A DNA stretch of 64,000 nt, from contig NKIK01000016.1 in the NCBI GenBank assembly GCA_002256115.1, positions 1 to 64,000 of the forward strand, written 5' to 3'. A program made the translations under genes and the position numbers. The notes beneath the pieces were generated by a model. It was not told the DNA's origin. It worked only from the letters and a program-made list of their open reading frames with translations, and did no database searches. Shown one piece after another: positions 7,677 through 16,471 of the stretch. This DNA comes from Burkholderiales bacterium PBB3. GTDB taxonomy: Bacteria > Pseudomonadota > Gammaproteobacteria > Burkholderiales > Burkholderiaceae_C. The stretch's first letter is position 1. Each line of letters starts with the position of its first letter.

Positions 7677-8039
7677 TTACGCGGCTGCCTGCTTTGCCAA
7701 CATCTGAGCAAAGTCCACAACCAAGCGGCGTGACGGAAGTGGCAGTTTGCGAAAAGCCTTGCGCAACTCCACTGCTTCTTTCGTGTGATCCAGCGTCAAG
7801 TCACCGTCCTGGCTTTGGGGTGCCGTTGGTATGGACAAACCCTCGGCTTGGGCGCAAATGGCCGTGGCGGAAGTACCTAGGGCGGTAGCAAGTGCGTTGA
7901 GCTTGCCTGTAGACAATCGTCGATCACCCCGCTCAATGCGCGACACGTGACTGGTGGCCATGTCTGCCTCGTGGGCCAAGGTCTCTTGGGACCACCCTTT
8001 GTCAACCCGAAGCGAACGAATGACCTGACCAATTTGCAT
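7677..8039 (-). CDS. XRE-family HTH regulator beside the Type III R-M genes
   Basis: A 120-residue protein with an N-terminal Cro/CI-type helix-turn-helix (IGQVIRSLRVDKGWSQETLAHEADMATSHVSRIERGDRRLSTGKLNALATALG, residues about 3-55). The C-terminal part ends LPLPSRRLVVDFAQMLAKQAAA. The ATG at 8039 is used; the opening extends to a TTG inside an operator-like site and is disfavoured. It is divergent from mod across a 139-base gap holding three TGCCAA/TTGGCA-type sites. By position and fold it resembles controller proteins of restriction-modification systems, although it is longer than most of those. Confidence 0.82.
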   Translation of the reverse strand: MQIGQVIRSLRVDKGWSQETLAHEADMATSHVSRIERGDRRLSTGKLNALATALGTSATAICAQAEGLSIPTAPQSQDGDLTLDHTKEAVELRKAFRKLPLPSRRLVVDFAQMLAKQAAA

Positions 8040-8061
8040 GGGCGAATTGTTCTTCTGGGTA

Positions 8062-8074
8062 TGCCAATCTGGCA
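8062..8074. promoter_or_regulatory. Operator-like site 1 (TGCCAATCTGGCA)
   Basis: An inverted repeat of TGCCA/TGGCA with three central bases, 23 bases upstream of the XRE regulator start. Two related sites lie at 8106-8118 and 8136-8148. It is probably bound by the regulator for autoregulation. Confidence 0.6.
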
Positions 8075-8105
8075 AAACCGCACAGGCAAATCGATCTGTT
8101 AAATT

Positions 8106-8118
8106 CGCCTATTTGGCA
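8106..8118. promoter_or_regulatory. Operator-like site 2 (CGCCTATTTGGCA)
   Basis: An imperfect version of the same motif with an intact right half (TTGGCA) and a degenerate left half. Its centre is about 44 bases from site 1 and 30 from site 3, close to four and three helical turns. Confidence 0.5.
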
Positions 8119-8135
8119 AATTCACGATGTAAACC

Positions 8136-8148
8136 TGCCAAATTGGCA
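8136..8148. promoter_or_regulatory. Operator-like site 3 (TGCCAAATTGGCA)
   Basis: The best match to the motif, with fully complementary six-base arms around one central base. It lies 30 bases upstream of the mod start and is a likely binding site of the divergent XRE regulator for control of mod and res. Confidence 0.6.
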
Positions 8149-8178
8149 CGGCTTGCACAGACAGCAATTCGATTCCAC

Positions 8179-10068
8179 ATGGCCACAGCCGAAACCACCT
8201 CACTTTTTGCGCAGCTCAAAAACCTCGATGAGCACCAACTGCGCCGCCTGCTGGTGGAGCACCTCACCAAACAAAAACTTGGCCTGTATTGGGAGAGCAA
8301 CGCCATCGCGCGCGATGCGGCGCTCAATGCCGATGTGGTACTGCCCCGTGTAGTGCCGGATTTCAGCCACACGCCAGCAGGTGTCACCCACCACCGCAAT
8401 TTGGTGATTGAAGGCGACAACTTTGACAGTCTGCGACTCCTGCGCGCCACCCACGCCGGGAAAATTAGGGTGATCTATATTGATCCGCCCTACAACACTG
8501 GCAACAAAGACTGGGTTTACAACGACAAATTCGTCGGTGCCAACGACCGCTGGCGGCACAGCCAGTGGCTGGAGTTCTTGTACCAGCGCCTGGTATTGGC
8601 GCGTGAACTGCTGACCAGCGACGGTGTGATTCTGGTGTCCATCAATGATGAGAATCGCTCGCGGCTGGAACTGCTAATGGACGAGGTGTTTCCAGTGCGT
8701 AGGGTCGGTAGCTTTGTATGGCGAAGCCGCACGGGAGGAAACGACACTAAGGGCGCGTTTCATTCAACAAACCATGAGCATGTGTTGATCTACGGGAATC
8801 CCGGATTCCGATTTTCTGGTGACGAAAAGTCGTACTCGATGTACAAGTATCAGGAAGGCGATCGGGTATATCGCCTCAGCGACTTGACCAAAGCACACGA
8901 CTTCCGAGAACGGCCAAATACCTACTACCCAATCATTGATCCCACCACTGCGATCTTCTATCCGTGCAACCCCCAAAGAGTCTGGGCCTACTCCAGTGCG
9001 GCTCGATTGAAGGAGGGGCAAAAAATACGCGGTGACACTATGGAGGAAATGATTGCAAAAGGACTGATCTGGTTCCCGACCGACCAGCGTGTTGAAACCT
9101 TCACGACAGAACACTCGTTACGAGAAGCGATTGGACAAAAAGATGTGCCGATGAGCGGAACGACGCCGCTGCTATTCGAAGACATGCCAGACCTTCTCTC
9201 TTGGGTTGGAAAAAAAATTGGATACGGTCGCCCAGCCTTTAAGCGATTCAAAGAGGGCTTGAAAAATGAAACCCAACCCATTTCATCCTGGCTCACACCC
9301 AAGCAGGAGTCAGAAACTGCCGAAGAAGAGTTAAACATGCCAGTTGTTGGTACAACAGAGGAAGGCTCAAAGGAACTCAAGGACTTGATGGGTGACAAAG
9401 CCTTCCCCTATCCAAAGCCGCCGTCCGTCATCAAAGCCCTGCTTGCACAAGCTACAAAACCCAACGACACCATTTTGGACTTCTTCGCCGGCAGCGGCAC
9501 CACCGGCCAAGCCGTCCTCGAACTCAACGCGGAAGACGGCGGAAACCGCCGCTTCATTCTCTGCTCCAGCACCGAGGCTACCGCTAAAGAACCTGACAAA
9601 AACCTGTGCCGAGACGTGTGCGCCGAACGGCTGCGCAGGGTTATAGCGGGCTACGGCGGCAAGCCGGGTTACAGCCTGGCGCAGGGCGGGGAGTTTGCGT
9701 ACCTGCAGCTCGACAAGATTGAAGCGGCTGACGTGGCGTTTGAAGCTAAGCCAGAACATGCCACTACTCTCATTTCAATGCAAAATGCGGCTGTAGTCCC
9801 CGTGGAACGTGCGCAAACAGCTATACAAATAATAGCAACTGGCGACGACTGGTTGACCGTTATTTGCCATGCAGCAACACCCGAAGCGGTCAATGTACTG
9901 GCCGCTCTGCCAGCGCAGCATGGCCTAGCACGGCTGGCCGTGTTCTGCCCCCGACCCAAGGCACTCGCGGCTCTTTTGGCCGAGCGCGGCGTGGAGGCCA
10001 ACACCTATTCGATTGTCGATGCACTGCTCAATGGGCAAGTGCGTGGCGGACAGGGAGCCAGCGCATGA
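8179..10068 (+). CDS. mod: Type III restriction-modification methyltransferase (Mod)
   Basis: A 629-residue adenine-N6 DNA methyltransferase. The catalytic DPPYNTG motif is at residues 102-108 and precedes the AdoMet-binding motif LDFFAGSGTTGQ near residue 433. That order defines the beta class to which Type III Mod subunits belong. The central variable region (about 210-400) is the expected target-recognition domain. The start at 8179 places the operator sites upstream rather than inside the gene. The stop overlaps res by four bases (ATGA). A short segment at 9820-9840 (AIQIIAT) resembles the left end of repeat A in the same frame. Confidence 0.92.
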   Translation: MATAETTSLFAQLKNLDEHQLRRLLVEHLTKQKLGLYWESNAIARDAALNADVVLPRVVPDFSHTPAGVTHHRNLVIEGDNFDSLRLLRATHAGKIRVIYIDPPYNTGNKDWVYNDKFVGANDRWRHSQWLEFLYQRLVLARELLTSDGVILVSINDENRSRLELLMDEVFPVRRVGSFVWRSRTGGNDTKGAFHSTNHEHVLIYGNPGFRFSGDEKSYSMYKYQEGDRVYRLSDLTKAHDFRERPNTYYPIIDPTTAIFYPCNPQRVWAYSSAARLKEGQKIRGDTMEEMIAKGLIWFPTDQRVETFTTEHSLREAIGQKDVPMSGTTPLLFEDMPDLLSWVGKKIGYGRPAFKRFKEGLKNETQPISSWLTPKQESETAEEELNMPVVGTTEEGSKELKDLMGDKAFPYPKPPSVIKALLAQATKPNDTILDFFAGSGTTGQAVLELNAEDGGNRRFILCSSTEATAKEPDKNLCRDVCAERLRRVIAGYGGKPGYSLAQGGEFAYLQLDKIEAADVAFEAKPEHATTLISMQNAAVVPVERAQTAIQIIATGDDWLTVICHAATPEAVNVLAALPAQHGLARLAVFCPRPKALAALLAERGVEANTYSIVDALLNGQVRGGQGASA

Positions 10069-12794
10069 ACGAGCCTTTGCCAACCATTGCCATGCCAGCG
10101 CAAAGCAGCGCTGTGCAGCCCGAACGCTTTCAGAGTGATTTGATCAGCGGCATGACTCGTGCGCTGCTGCGCCAGCCTTCACCGCCATGCCTGTTACGCG
10201 CGCCCACCGGTTCGGGGAAAACCTTTGTCATAAGCCAGGTGCTGGAGCGGGTGAGTGCACAGCGCGATGTACTGTGGTTCTGGTTTGTGCCCTTCGTCAC
10301 GCTGGTGCAGCAGACCGAAGATGCTCTTCGCGCCAATGCCCCCAACCTGGCCCCCTATGGCCTGAACTCAGGCCGTAACCAGGACGCACACCCTAACATG
10401 GTGCTGCTATCCACTGCGCAAGGCGTAGCCCGTAAGCAGTGGCGCACCAAGGGTTACGACGCTGATGGCGACGACGAAACCCGAACGTTGGCCGCGTTTG
10501 TGGCCCGTGCCCGTGCACGGGGTCTGCAAGTGGGTTTGGTGGTGGATGAGGCGCACATTGCGTTGGACAAAGGCACCGAATTTGGCAAGTTCGCCCACTG
10601 GCTGGCTGCTGACTACTTGGTGATGGTCACCGCCACACCCAAGGACGATCGTCTCAACGAATTTTTGGTACACGCGGGTTACAGCGCGCAAGTGAGCTTT
10701 GCCGCCAGCCGCGACGAGGTGGTGCAGGCGCGGTTGAACAAAAAATACATTGAAGCAGTGGTGTATAGCTTGGGCAACGCCATGGCGCACATCACCGACC
10801 TGCGCCGCACCGTGCTGCGCCAAGCATGGCGACGCAACCTCAAAATCCAGCAGGCATTGACAGCAGCGGGAATTGCCGTCACGCCCTTGCTGTTGGTGCA
10901 AGTGGCCAATGGCGAAAAGACCGTGGACGAAGCGGCCGACGACTTGATGCGTCTGTGCGGCGTGCCAGCCCAGGCCATTGGTCGCCACAGTGCGGACGAG
11001 CCCGACCCGGTGCTGATGGCCGCGATTGCCAACGACAACACCAAACGTGTGCTGGTGTTCAAACAATCGGCGGGCACGGGCTTTGATGCGCCGCGCGCTT
11101 TTGTGCTCGCCAGTATCAAGCCAGTGAACGATGCCGACTTTGCCATGCAGTTCATTGGCCGGGTGATGCGTGTGGCGCGGCCCGTACGCAATGCTTTTGG
11201 TAAACCCATGGAAATTCCTGCCGACCTGGACACCGCCTATGTATACCTGGGCAACGCGCAGGCACAGGCAGGGTTTGAATCCGCCGTCAAAGCCAGCACC
11301 GAGGTTAAAAGTCAACTCGAAGGTCAGACGGAAAAGCTGCTCACCATGCAGACCGTGTCAGGTGCGGTGGTCTACAGCAACCGCCCCACCGAACAACAGC
11401 CGGTAGCGTTTGATATAGCGATACCAGATGCGCCAGAGCGGTCTGCACTGCCCGCATCCAACACTAGTGCAGACGGATTGGGGCCACAAGGTTCACTCTT
11501 CAACAACGGCGGCGAAGGTAGCATGGACGTAGGCACCGGCACGGATGAAAAATGGGGCGAAAGCGCTACCGGAGACTTTGCACTCGACGAAGTGAGCCGC
11601 CCTGCCACCCCACGCAACCGCCGCAAGGAACCAGAAAACAGTAAGGAACTGCTGGCTGAATTGGCAAGCCATGGTTTGCGTGCCTACCCACGCAAACACC
11701 CTTTATTGCAATTGGGCCGCAGCCTAAAAACAGAGGAAAAACCAGAGCTTACCGATATGTCCGATATCTCAAGGGCCGTTGCGACACGGCTGGAAATATC
11801 GGATGGGCTGCGCGCCACAGCGGTCAAAGCTGCGCTGAATCGCATCAAGGAAAAAGAGCATCACACGGAGCTGACCACCGGCGAAGGCTATACCGAAGAC
11901 ATTCAGGTGTTCACCGACCGCAGCGCTTTAGCCCGTGAAGCGAAGCTGGCACTGCAAACATTGCCGCAAGCTGAGGAGGAAGATTACGTACTCATCGTGC
12001 AGGTCCTGGCCAGCCGATTGCACAGCGCCCTGGATGAAGAGCTGGAGAATTTACCCCCAGAGGCACAACCCGCCGAAGCTGAACGTATGCGTTTGGCTCG
12101 CGATGCGGCGCACTGGGTTATTCGCAAAAGCGCACAAGAACTCTGCGAGGCCATGTTCAGCGAAATTGCCCAGCGCGCCAAACTGATCGATGCCAAACCG
12201 CTGCCGGACGTGATGGTGTTCCCCGAAGGCATTGCGCTAGAGCGATCCGTCAAAAACATCTACGGCGTGCTGCCGCCCAGCACACAAGACGGCGAACGCG
12301 TGGCGCAAGAACTACTGATGGATGACAGGCAGTGGCTTGCGGACAAAAGCTACGTTTTTGAAGATGGCACATTCTCGCAAGGCCAGTTCGATGGCACTTG
12401 GTACGGCAACGCGCTGGAGAACGCGTTTTCAAGAGCATTGGACAGCGCCGACTTTGTCGTCTGGTGGCATCGCAACCCGCGCAACAAGCCCTATGCCGTG
12501 CGCGTGGTTCGGGCGGAACACGACAACTATTTCTACCCTGACTTTGTGGTTTGCGTTCGGCACAACTCAGCCGACCAACCGCTGCAACGTCTAGTGGAAA
12601 CCAAGGATGACACCAAAGATGCGGCGCGCAAGTCAAAGCACTCACCCGCACATTACGGCAAGGTGTTGTTTTTGACGCCGGATGGGAAGCGTATGAAGTG
12701 GGTGAATGACGACGGCAGCCTGGGCGACGCACTGGACTTTGACGACATGCAAAGCCTGCTTAAAAAGATCGCTGCCACCCGGCCGACGGTGTAG
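10065..12794 (+). CDS. res: Type III restriction endonuclease subunit (Res)
   Basis: A 909-residue SF2 helicase-nuclease. Helicase motifs are in order: APTGSGKT (Walker A, about 46-53), VVDEAHIAL (DEAH box, D161), VTATPKD, SAGTGFDAPRAF and QFIGRVMRVARP (motif VI). The C-terminal nuclease has WYGNALENAF, then D826 in FYPDF and E845-x-K847 in LVETKDD, a PD-(D/E)XK arrangement. Res with Mod forms the Type III complex that translocates or slides on DNA and cleaves when two unmethylated sites are in opposite orientation. All catalytic residues appear intact, so the system looks functional. Translation is coupled to mod by the ATGA overlap. Confidence 0.92.
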   Translation: MNEPLPTIAMPAQSSAVQPERFQSDLISGMTRALLRQPSPPCLLRAPTGSGKTFVISQVLERVSAQRDVLWFWFVPFVTLVQQTEDALRANAPNLAPYGLNSGRNQDAHPNMVLLSTAQGVARKQWRTKGYDADGDDETRTLAAFVARARARGLQVGLVVDEAHIALDKGTEFGKFAHWLAADYLVMVTATPKDDRLNEFLVHAGYSAQVSFAASRDEVVQARLNKKYIEAVVYSLGNAMAHITDLRRTVLRQAWRRNLKIQQALTAAGIAVTPLLLVQVANGEKTVDEAADDLMRLCGVPAQAIGRHSADEPDPVLMAAIANDNTKRVLVFKQSAGTGFDAPRAFVLASIKPVNDADFAMQFIGRVMRVARPVRNAFGKPMEIPADLDTAYVYLGNAQAQAGFESAVKASTEVKSQLEGQTEKLLTMQTVSGAVVYSNRPTEQQPVAFDIAIPDAPERSALPASNTSADGLGPQGSLFNNGGEGSMDVGTGTDEKWGESATGDFALDEVSRPATPRNRRKEPENSKELLAELASHGLRAYPRKHPLLQLGRSLKTEEKPELTDMSDISRAVATRLEISDGLRATAVKAALNRIKEKEHHTELTTGEGYTEDIQVFTDRSALAREAKLALQTLPQAEEEDYVLIVQVLASRLHSALDEELENLPPEAQPAEAERMRLARDAAHWVIRKSAQELCEAMFSEIAQRAKLIDAKPLPDVMVFPEGIALERSVKNIYGVLPPSTQDGERVAQELLMDDRQWLADKSYVFEDGTFSQGQFDGTWYGNALENAFSRALDSADFVVWWHRNPRNKPYAVRVVRAEHDNYFYPDFVVCVRHNSADQPLQRLVETKDDTKDAARKSKHSPAHYGKVLFLTPDGKRMKWVNDDGSLGDALDFDDMQSLLKKIAATRPTV

Positions 12795-12799
12795 TCGGC

Positions 12800-12822
12800 G
12801 TGGAGGCGCTCCAGCCCTCCAC
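12800..12822 (+). terminator. Possible terminator hairpin after res
   Basis: Seven-base arms GTGGAGG/CCTCCAC enclose a nine-base loop just after the res stop. Only a weak T-rich tail follows, so termination is uncertain. Confidence 0.3.
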
Positions 12823-12956
12823 TTCTGACTTCTGCAATGCTTGAGTAGGCGTCTACACCTGCGGCTGCTTGCCGGTACAGCTGTATGCACCTGTACCTGT
12901 CACCTAAGCGCTGGACCCCATTGTTGGGGTCGGCCGTTTGCATTAAGGTGTGGGGT

Positions 12957-14063
12957 ATGAACACCCTCAACCTCTTGGTCCGCAAGGACGCGCTTGGCAC
13001 CACGCAAATTCAGACGGCTCCCACACTGCCCTTGCCGACCGGGCAAGTGCGTGTGCGGATAGAGCGCTTTGCGCTCACGTCCAATAACATCACCTACGCG
13101 GCCATGGGGGACGCCATGCAGTACTGGCGCTTCTTTCCAACGCAAGACGCGGCGTGGGGGCGCATTCCGGTGTGGGGCTTTGGCAGCGTGCAAGAGTCCA
13201 ATCACCCGCTGCTGGAAGTGGGCGAAAAACTCTACGGCTATTTCCCCATGGCCAACACGGTGGACCTGACGCCCGGCACCATTTCACCGGCGTATTTCTT
13301 TGACATCGCACCGCACCGCGCCGAGCTGCACCCGGTCTATAACCAGTACATGCGCACCAGCGTCGATCCGTTTTACACCGCGGATACCGAAGACCTGCAG
13401 GCCCTGCTGCGCCCGCTGTTTATCACCTCGTGGCTGATTGATGATTTTCTGGCCGACAACGCCTTCTTTGGCGCAACCGCCGTGCCGGGGCAGCGTGCGC
13501 AGTTGCTGCTCTCCAGCGCGTCCAGCAAGACGGCCTACGGCACGGCTTTTCAGTTAGCCCAGCGCGAAGGCGTGGACGTGGTAGGACTGACCTCGCCCGG
13601 CAATGTGGCGTTTTGCGAAAGCCTGGGCTGCTACAGCCGCGTGTTGACCTACGACCAGCTCGACCAGATTGCGCCGGACGCACCCTGTGTGTACGTGGAC
13701 TTTGCTGGCAACACCACACTACGCAAGGCCATCCACACCCATTGCCAGCAGCTCAAGTTCAGCAGCTCCATAGGTGCGACCCATGTGTCTGAGATGGGCG
13801 GTGCCAAAGACCTGCCCGGCCCCAAAGCGACTTTGTTTTTTGCGCCTGCGCAAATCAAGAAACGCAGTGCCGAGTGGGGCAGCCAAGGCCTGGGTCAGCG
13901 CATGGTGCAGGGCTGGCGCAAATTTGCAGCACACGTCGCACAGCCTGGCAGTGCCTGGCTTGTGGTCGCGCAGCACCAGGGGCCAGAGGCTGTGCAAGCG
14001 GCCTACCAGCAAGTGCTGGCGGGCAAGGGCGACCCGCGCGTGGGGCATATGCTGTCGCTGTAA
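12957..14063 (+). CDS. DUF2855 family protein (MDR-like oxidoreductase fold)
   Basis: A 368-residue protein I assign to DUF2855 from the N-terminal VRIERFALTSNNITYAAMGDAMQYWRFFP, the central WLIDDFLADNAFFGA and LLSSASSKTAYGTAFQL, and LFFAPAQIKKRSAEWG. The fold follows medium-chain dehydrogenases, with a GroES-like N-terminal part and a nucleotide-binding half in which SSASSKTAYG replaces the usual glycine-rich loop. The substrate is unknown. The start at 12957 has an AAGGTG upstream. It is followed by the phosphatase-kinase pair after 30 bases and may share a transcript with it. Confidence 0.78.
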   Translation: MNTLNLLVRKDALGTTQIQTAPTLPLPTGQVRVRIERFALTSNNITYAAMGDAMQYWRFFPTQDAAWGRIPVWGFGSVQESNHPLLEVGEKLYGYFPMANTVDLTPGTISPAYFFDIAPHRAELHPVYNQYMRTSVDPFYTADTEDLQALLRPLFITSWLIDDFLADNAFFGATAVPGQRAQLLLSSASSKTAYGTAFQLAQREGVDVVGLTSPGNVAFCESLGCYSRVLTYDQLDQIAPDAPCVYVDFAGNTTLRKAIHTHCQQLKFSSSIGATHVSEMGGAKDLPGPKATLFFAPAQIKKRSAEWGSQGLGQRMVQGWRKFAAHVAQPGSAWLVVAQHQGPEAVQAAYQQVLAGKGDPRVGHMLSL

Positions 14064-14093
14064 ACTGGGCCAGACCCTCTCCATGGGCTTCTG

Positions 14094-14846
14094 ATGCGAT
14101 TTGCCCTGCTCTCTGATATCCATTCCAACCTGCAAGCACTGGACGCCTGTCTGGTGCACGCACGCCAGCAGCAGGTGCAGCGCTTCATGATTTTGGGTGA
14201 CTTGGTGGGCTACGGCGCCAATCCCTCAGAGGTGGTAGAGCGCATCATGCTGCTGACCGAAGAAGGCGCGGAGGTCTTGCAGGGTAACCACGATGCCATG
14301 GCCGTGGCACCACCCGAATCAGTCACCACCATCGGCGATGCTACCGCCCTGTGGACGCACAAGCAACTATCGACCGCGCAGCGCCTGTGGCTGCAACATC
14401 TGCCCATGACGCTGCACCGCGACACGGTGCTGCTGGTGCATGCGAGCGCAGACCGGCCAGAACTGTGGCGCTATGTGTATGACGCGCGCGCCGCCACCGC
14501 CAGCCTGGATGCGGCCAGCGCCTGGCCGGGCGTGCGTTATGTGTTTGGTGGGCATGTGCATATGCAATCGCTGTACTACCGGGGTAGCTCGGACACACTG
14601 ATGAAGTTCAGCCCCCAGCCTGGCGTGGCGGTGCCCGTGCCCAAGCACCGCCAGTGGCTGGGCACCATTGGCTCGGTCGGCCAGCCCCGCGATGGCAAGC
14701 CGCTTGCCATGTATGCCGTGCTGGACACCGAGCGCGCGCAGCTTACTTTTCACCGCGTGGCTTATGACCACTTCAGTGCAGCCGCCGCAATCCGCAAGGC
14801 CGGCTTGCCTGAGTTTTTTGCTGACCGGCTGGAGCGTGGCCGATGA
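14094..14846 (+). CDS. Calcineurin-type metallophosphoesterase paired with a kinase
   Basis: A 250-residue metallophosphatase. The metal ligands are D8-x-H10, D36 in GDLVGYG, N65-H66-D67 in GNHD, and H154-x-H156 in GGHVHM, a complete set. The DLVGYG form is common in the small bacterial YfcE/serine-threonine phosphatase-like group. Its gene overlaps the following Ser/Thr kinase by four bases (ATGA), so the two are made together and may act on the same phosphoproteins. No signal peptide is visible, so it is cytoplasmic. Confidence 0.85.
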   Translation: MRFALLSDIHSNLQALDACLVHARQQQVQRFMILGDLVGYGANPSEVVERIMLLTEEGAEVLQGNHDAMAVAPPESVTTIGDATALWTHKQLSTAQRLWLQHLPMTLHRDTVLLVHASADRPELWRYVYDARAATASLDAASAWPGVRYVFGGHVHMQSLYYRGSSDTLMKFSPQPGVAVPVPKHRQWLGTIGSVGQPRDGKPLAMYAVLDTERAQLTFHRVAYDHFSAAAAIRKAGLPEFFADRLERGR

Positions 14847-16384
14847 AGCTATTGGAGCCTGGCGAAGCGCTGGACGGCTTTACCGTCGACGAATGCATTC
14901 ACTCCGGTGGCATGGCCCACATCTACCGCGTGCACTACAGCCAGGGTGCCGCCGACCCCGGCTTTGCGATGGCCATGAAAGTACCGCGCATGACCGCAGG
15001 CGATGGCGCAGAGAACATCGTCAGCTTTGAAATCGAGAGCCAGATCATGCAGGTGCTGCACGGCAGCCACGTGCCGCGCTTTGTAGCCGCAGGCGATCTG
15101 GACCGCGTGCCCTACCTGGTGATGGAGTACATCAGCGGGCGCACACTGGACCATTGGCTGGGCACAGCCGATACGGCGTCTGTAGACGAGATCGCCCGCC
15201 TGGGTGCAGCCCTGGCCAAAGCAGCCCACGCCTTGCACCAGCAAAACACAGTGCACCTGGATTTGAAGCCGGCCAATGTTTTGTTCCGGGAAGACGGCAG
15301 CGCCGTGCTGCTGGACTTTGGCCTCTCTTGCCACGCGCATTACCCCGACTTGTTGGCAGAGCAACTACGTAAAGCCGTGGGCTCACCTGCGTGGATGGCA
15401 CCCGAGCAGGTGGTGGGCATACGCGGCGATCCGCGTAGCGATATCTTTGCCATCGGCGTCATGCTGTACCAGTTGTGCACGGGCGAGCTGCCCTTTGGCG
15501 ACCCACAAACCGCAGCGGGCCTGCGCCAGCGCCTGTGGATGGACCCGGTGCCGCCGCGCAAGATCAAGGCCTTGCTGCCCGAGTGGCTGCAAGAGGTGGT
15601 GCTGCGCTGCCTGGAACCCGAAGCGGCCAAGCGCTACCCGTCGGCGGCTCACCTGGCGTTTGACCTGGCCAACCCCAGCCAGGTCACGGTCACGGCGCGC
15701 GGGCGCAAGGTGCAAGGCACGGGCTTTGGCACGCATTTCAAGCGCTGGGTCAAAGCGGCGGGCATGCATTACCAAGCCAGCCCCCTACCCGCCCAGCAAA
15801 TTGAGGAAGTCCCCATCGTCATGGTGGCGGTGCCCCACCAGGATGCCACGGACACCACACTCTACTCACTGCGCCAGGCCGTGGCGCGCGCGCTGGGCAA
15901 CCGCCCCGGCGCCCGGCTGGCCTGCGTGACCGTGATATCGCCCAGCCAAACCAGCGCGTCAGAAGAGGCAAAAAGCGAGACCAATGTGCACCGCCGCTAC
16001 CTGACCACGCTGCGCCAATGGGCGCAACCGCTGGACTACCCCGGCCACCAAGTGTCCTGCCATGTGCTGGAAAGTGGCGATGTGGCCCAGGCCCTGCTGG
16101 ACTATGCGCGCGGGAACGACGTCAGCGTGATCGTGATGGGGGCCGCCACGCATGGCCTGAAGACCCAGCGCTTTATCGCCACGGTCCCCATCAAAGTGGC
16201 CATGGAAGCGCCCTGCACCCTCATCTTGGTCAAGCAAACGCTGCCGTTTGAGCTGTTGGCAAGCGCGCAGGATAAGCCGGGTGCCAGTGACCAGGGATAT
16301 TCCGATTCCGATGCGGAGGCCCAGACCCCACCCGATTCGGCAGAGCACGACTTGTACGGCGATGATTTGGGGCCGCTGGGCTGA
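14843..16384 (+). CDS. Ser/Thr protein kinase fused to a universal stress protein domain
   Basis: A 513-residue cytoplasmic protein. The Hanks-type kinase domain (residues about 10-280) has the ATP lysine K46 (AMAMKVP), the catalytic loop HLDLKPANV with D140 and N145, DFG at 158-160, and APE at 186-188. Leucine replaces the usual arginine before the catalytic Asp, so it is a non-RD kinase. A C-terminal UspA-like domain (about 325-465) includes VPIVMVAVP, a DVSVIVMGAATHG loop and the final VPIKVAMEAPCTLILVK strand. The acidic tail is probably disordered. No transmembrane segment or PASTA repeat is present. The upstream overlapping phosphatase is a natural antagonist. Confidence 0.88.
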   Translation: MKLLEPGEALDGFTVDECIHSGGMAHIYRVHYSQGAADPGFAMAMKVPRMTAGDGAENIVSFEIESQIMQVLHGSHVPRFVAAGDLDRVPYLVMEYISGRTLDHWLGTADTASVDEIARLGAALAKAAHALHQQNTVHLDLKPANVLFREDGSAVLLDFGLSCHAHYPDLLAEQLRKAVGSPAWMAPEQVVGIRGDPRSDIFAIGVMLYQLCTGELPFGDPQTAAGLRQRLWMDPVPPRKIKALLPEWLQEVVLRCLEPEAAKRYPSAAHLAFDLANPSQVTVTARGRKVQGTGFGTHFKRWVKAAGMHYQASPLPAQQIEEVPIVMVAVPHQDATDTTLYSLRQAVARALGNRPGARLACVTVISPSQTSASEEAKSETNVHRRYLTTLRQWAQPLDYPGHQVSCHVLESGDVAQALLDYARGNDVSVIVMGAATHGLKTQRFIATVPIKVAMEAPCTLILVKQTLPFELLASAQDKPGASDQGYSDSDAEAQTPPDSAEHDLYGDDLGPLG

Positions 16385-16394
16385 TCGATTGATA

Positions 16395-16450
16395 GTCAAA
16401 TCAGCCATTCAGACCGTGGATAGTGCGGGAGAAGCTCCTAAAAAAGGAGC
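16395..16450 (+). repeat. Repeat A, copy 5, with terminator-like right end
   Basis: Contains CAGCCATTCAGACCGTGG then ATAGTGCGGGAGAAGCTCCT, matching copies 2 and 3, but the right end is altered so that GCTCCT and AGGAGC flank a run of A. This gives a short hairpin between the convergent kinase and RCC1-like genes, which may act as a weak terminator. Confidence 0.75.
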
Positions 16451-16471
16451 AACACTCAAGGTCAGCTGCGA

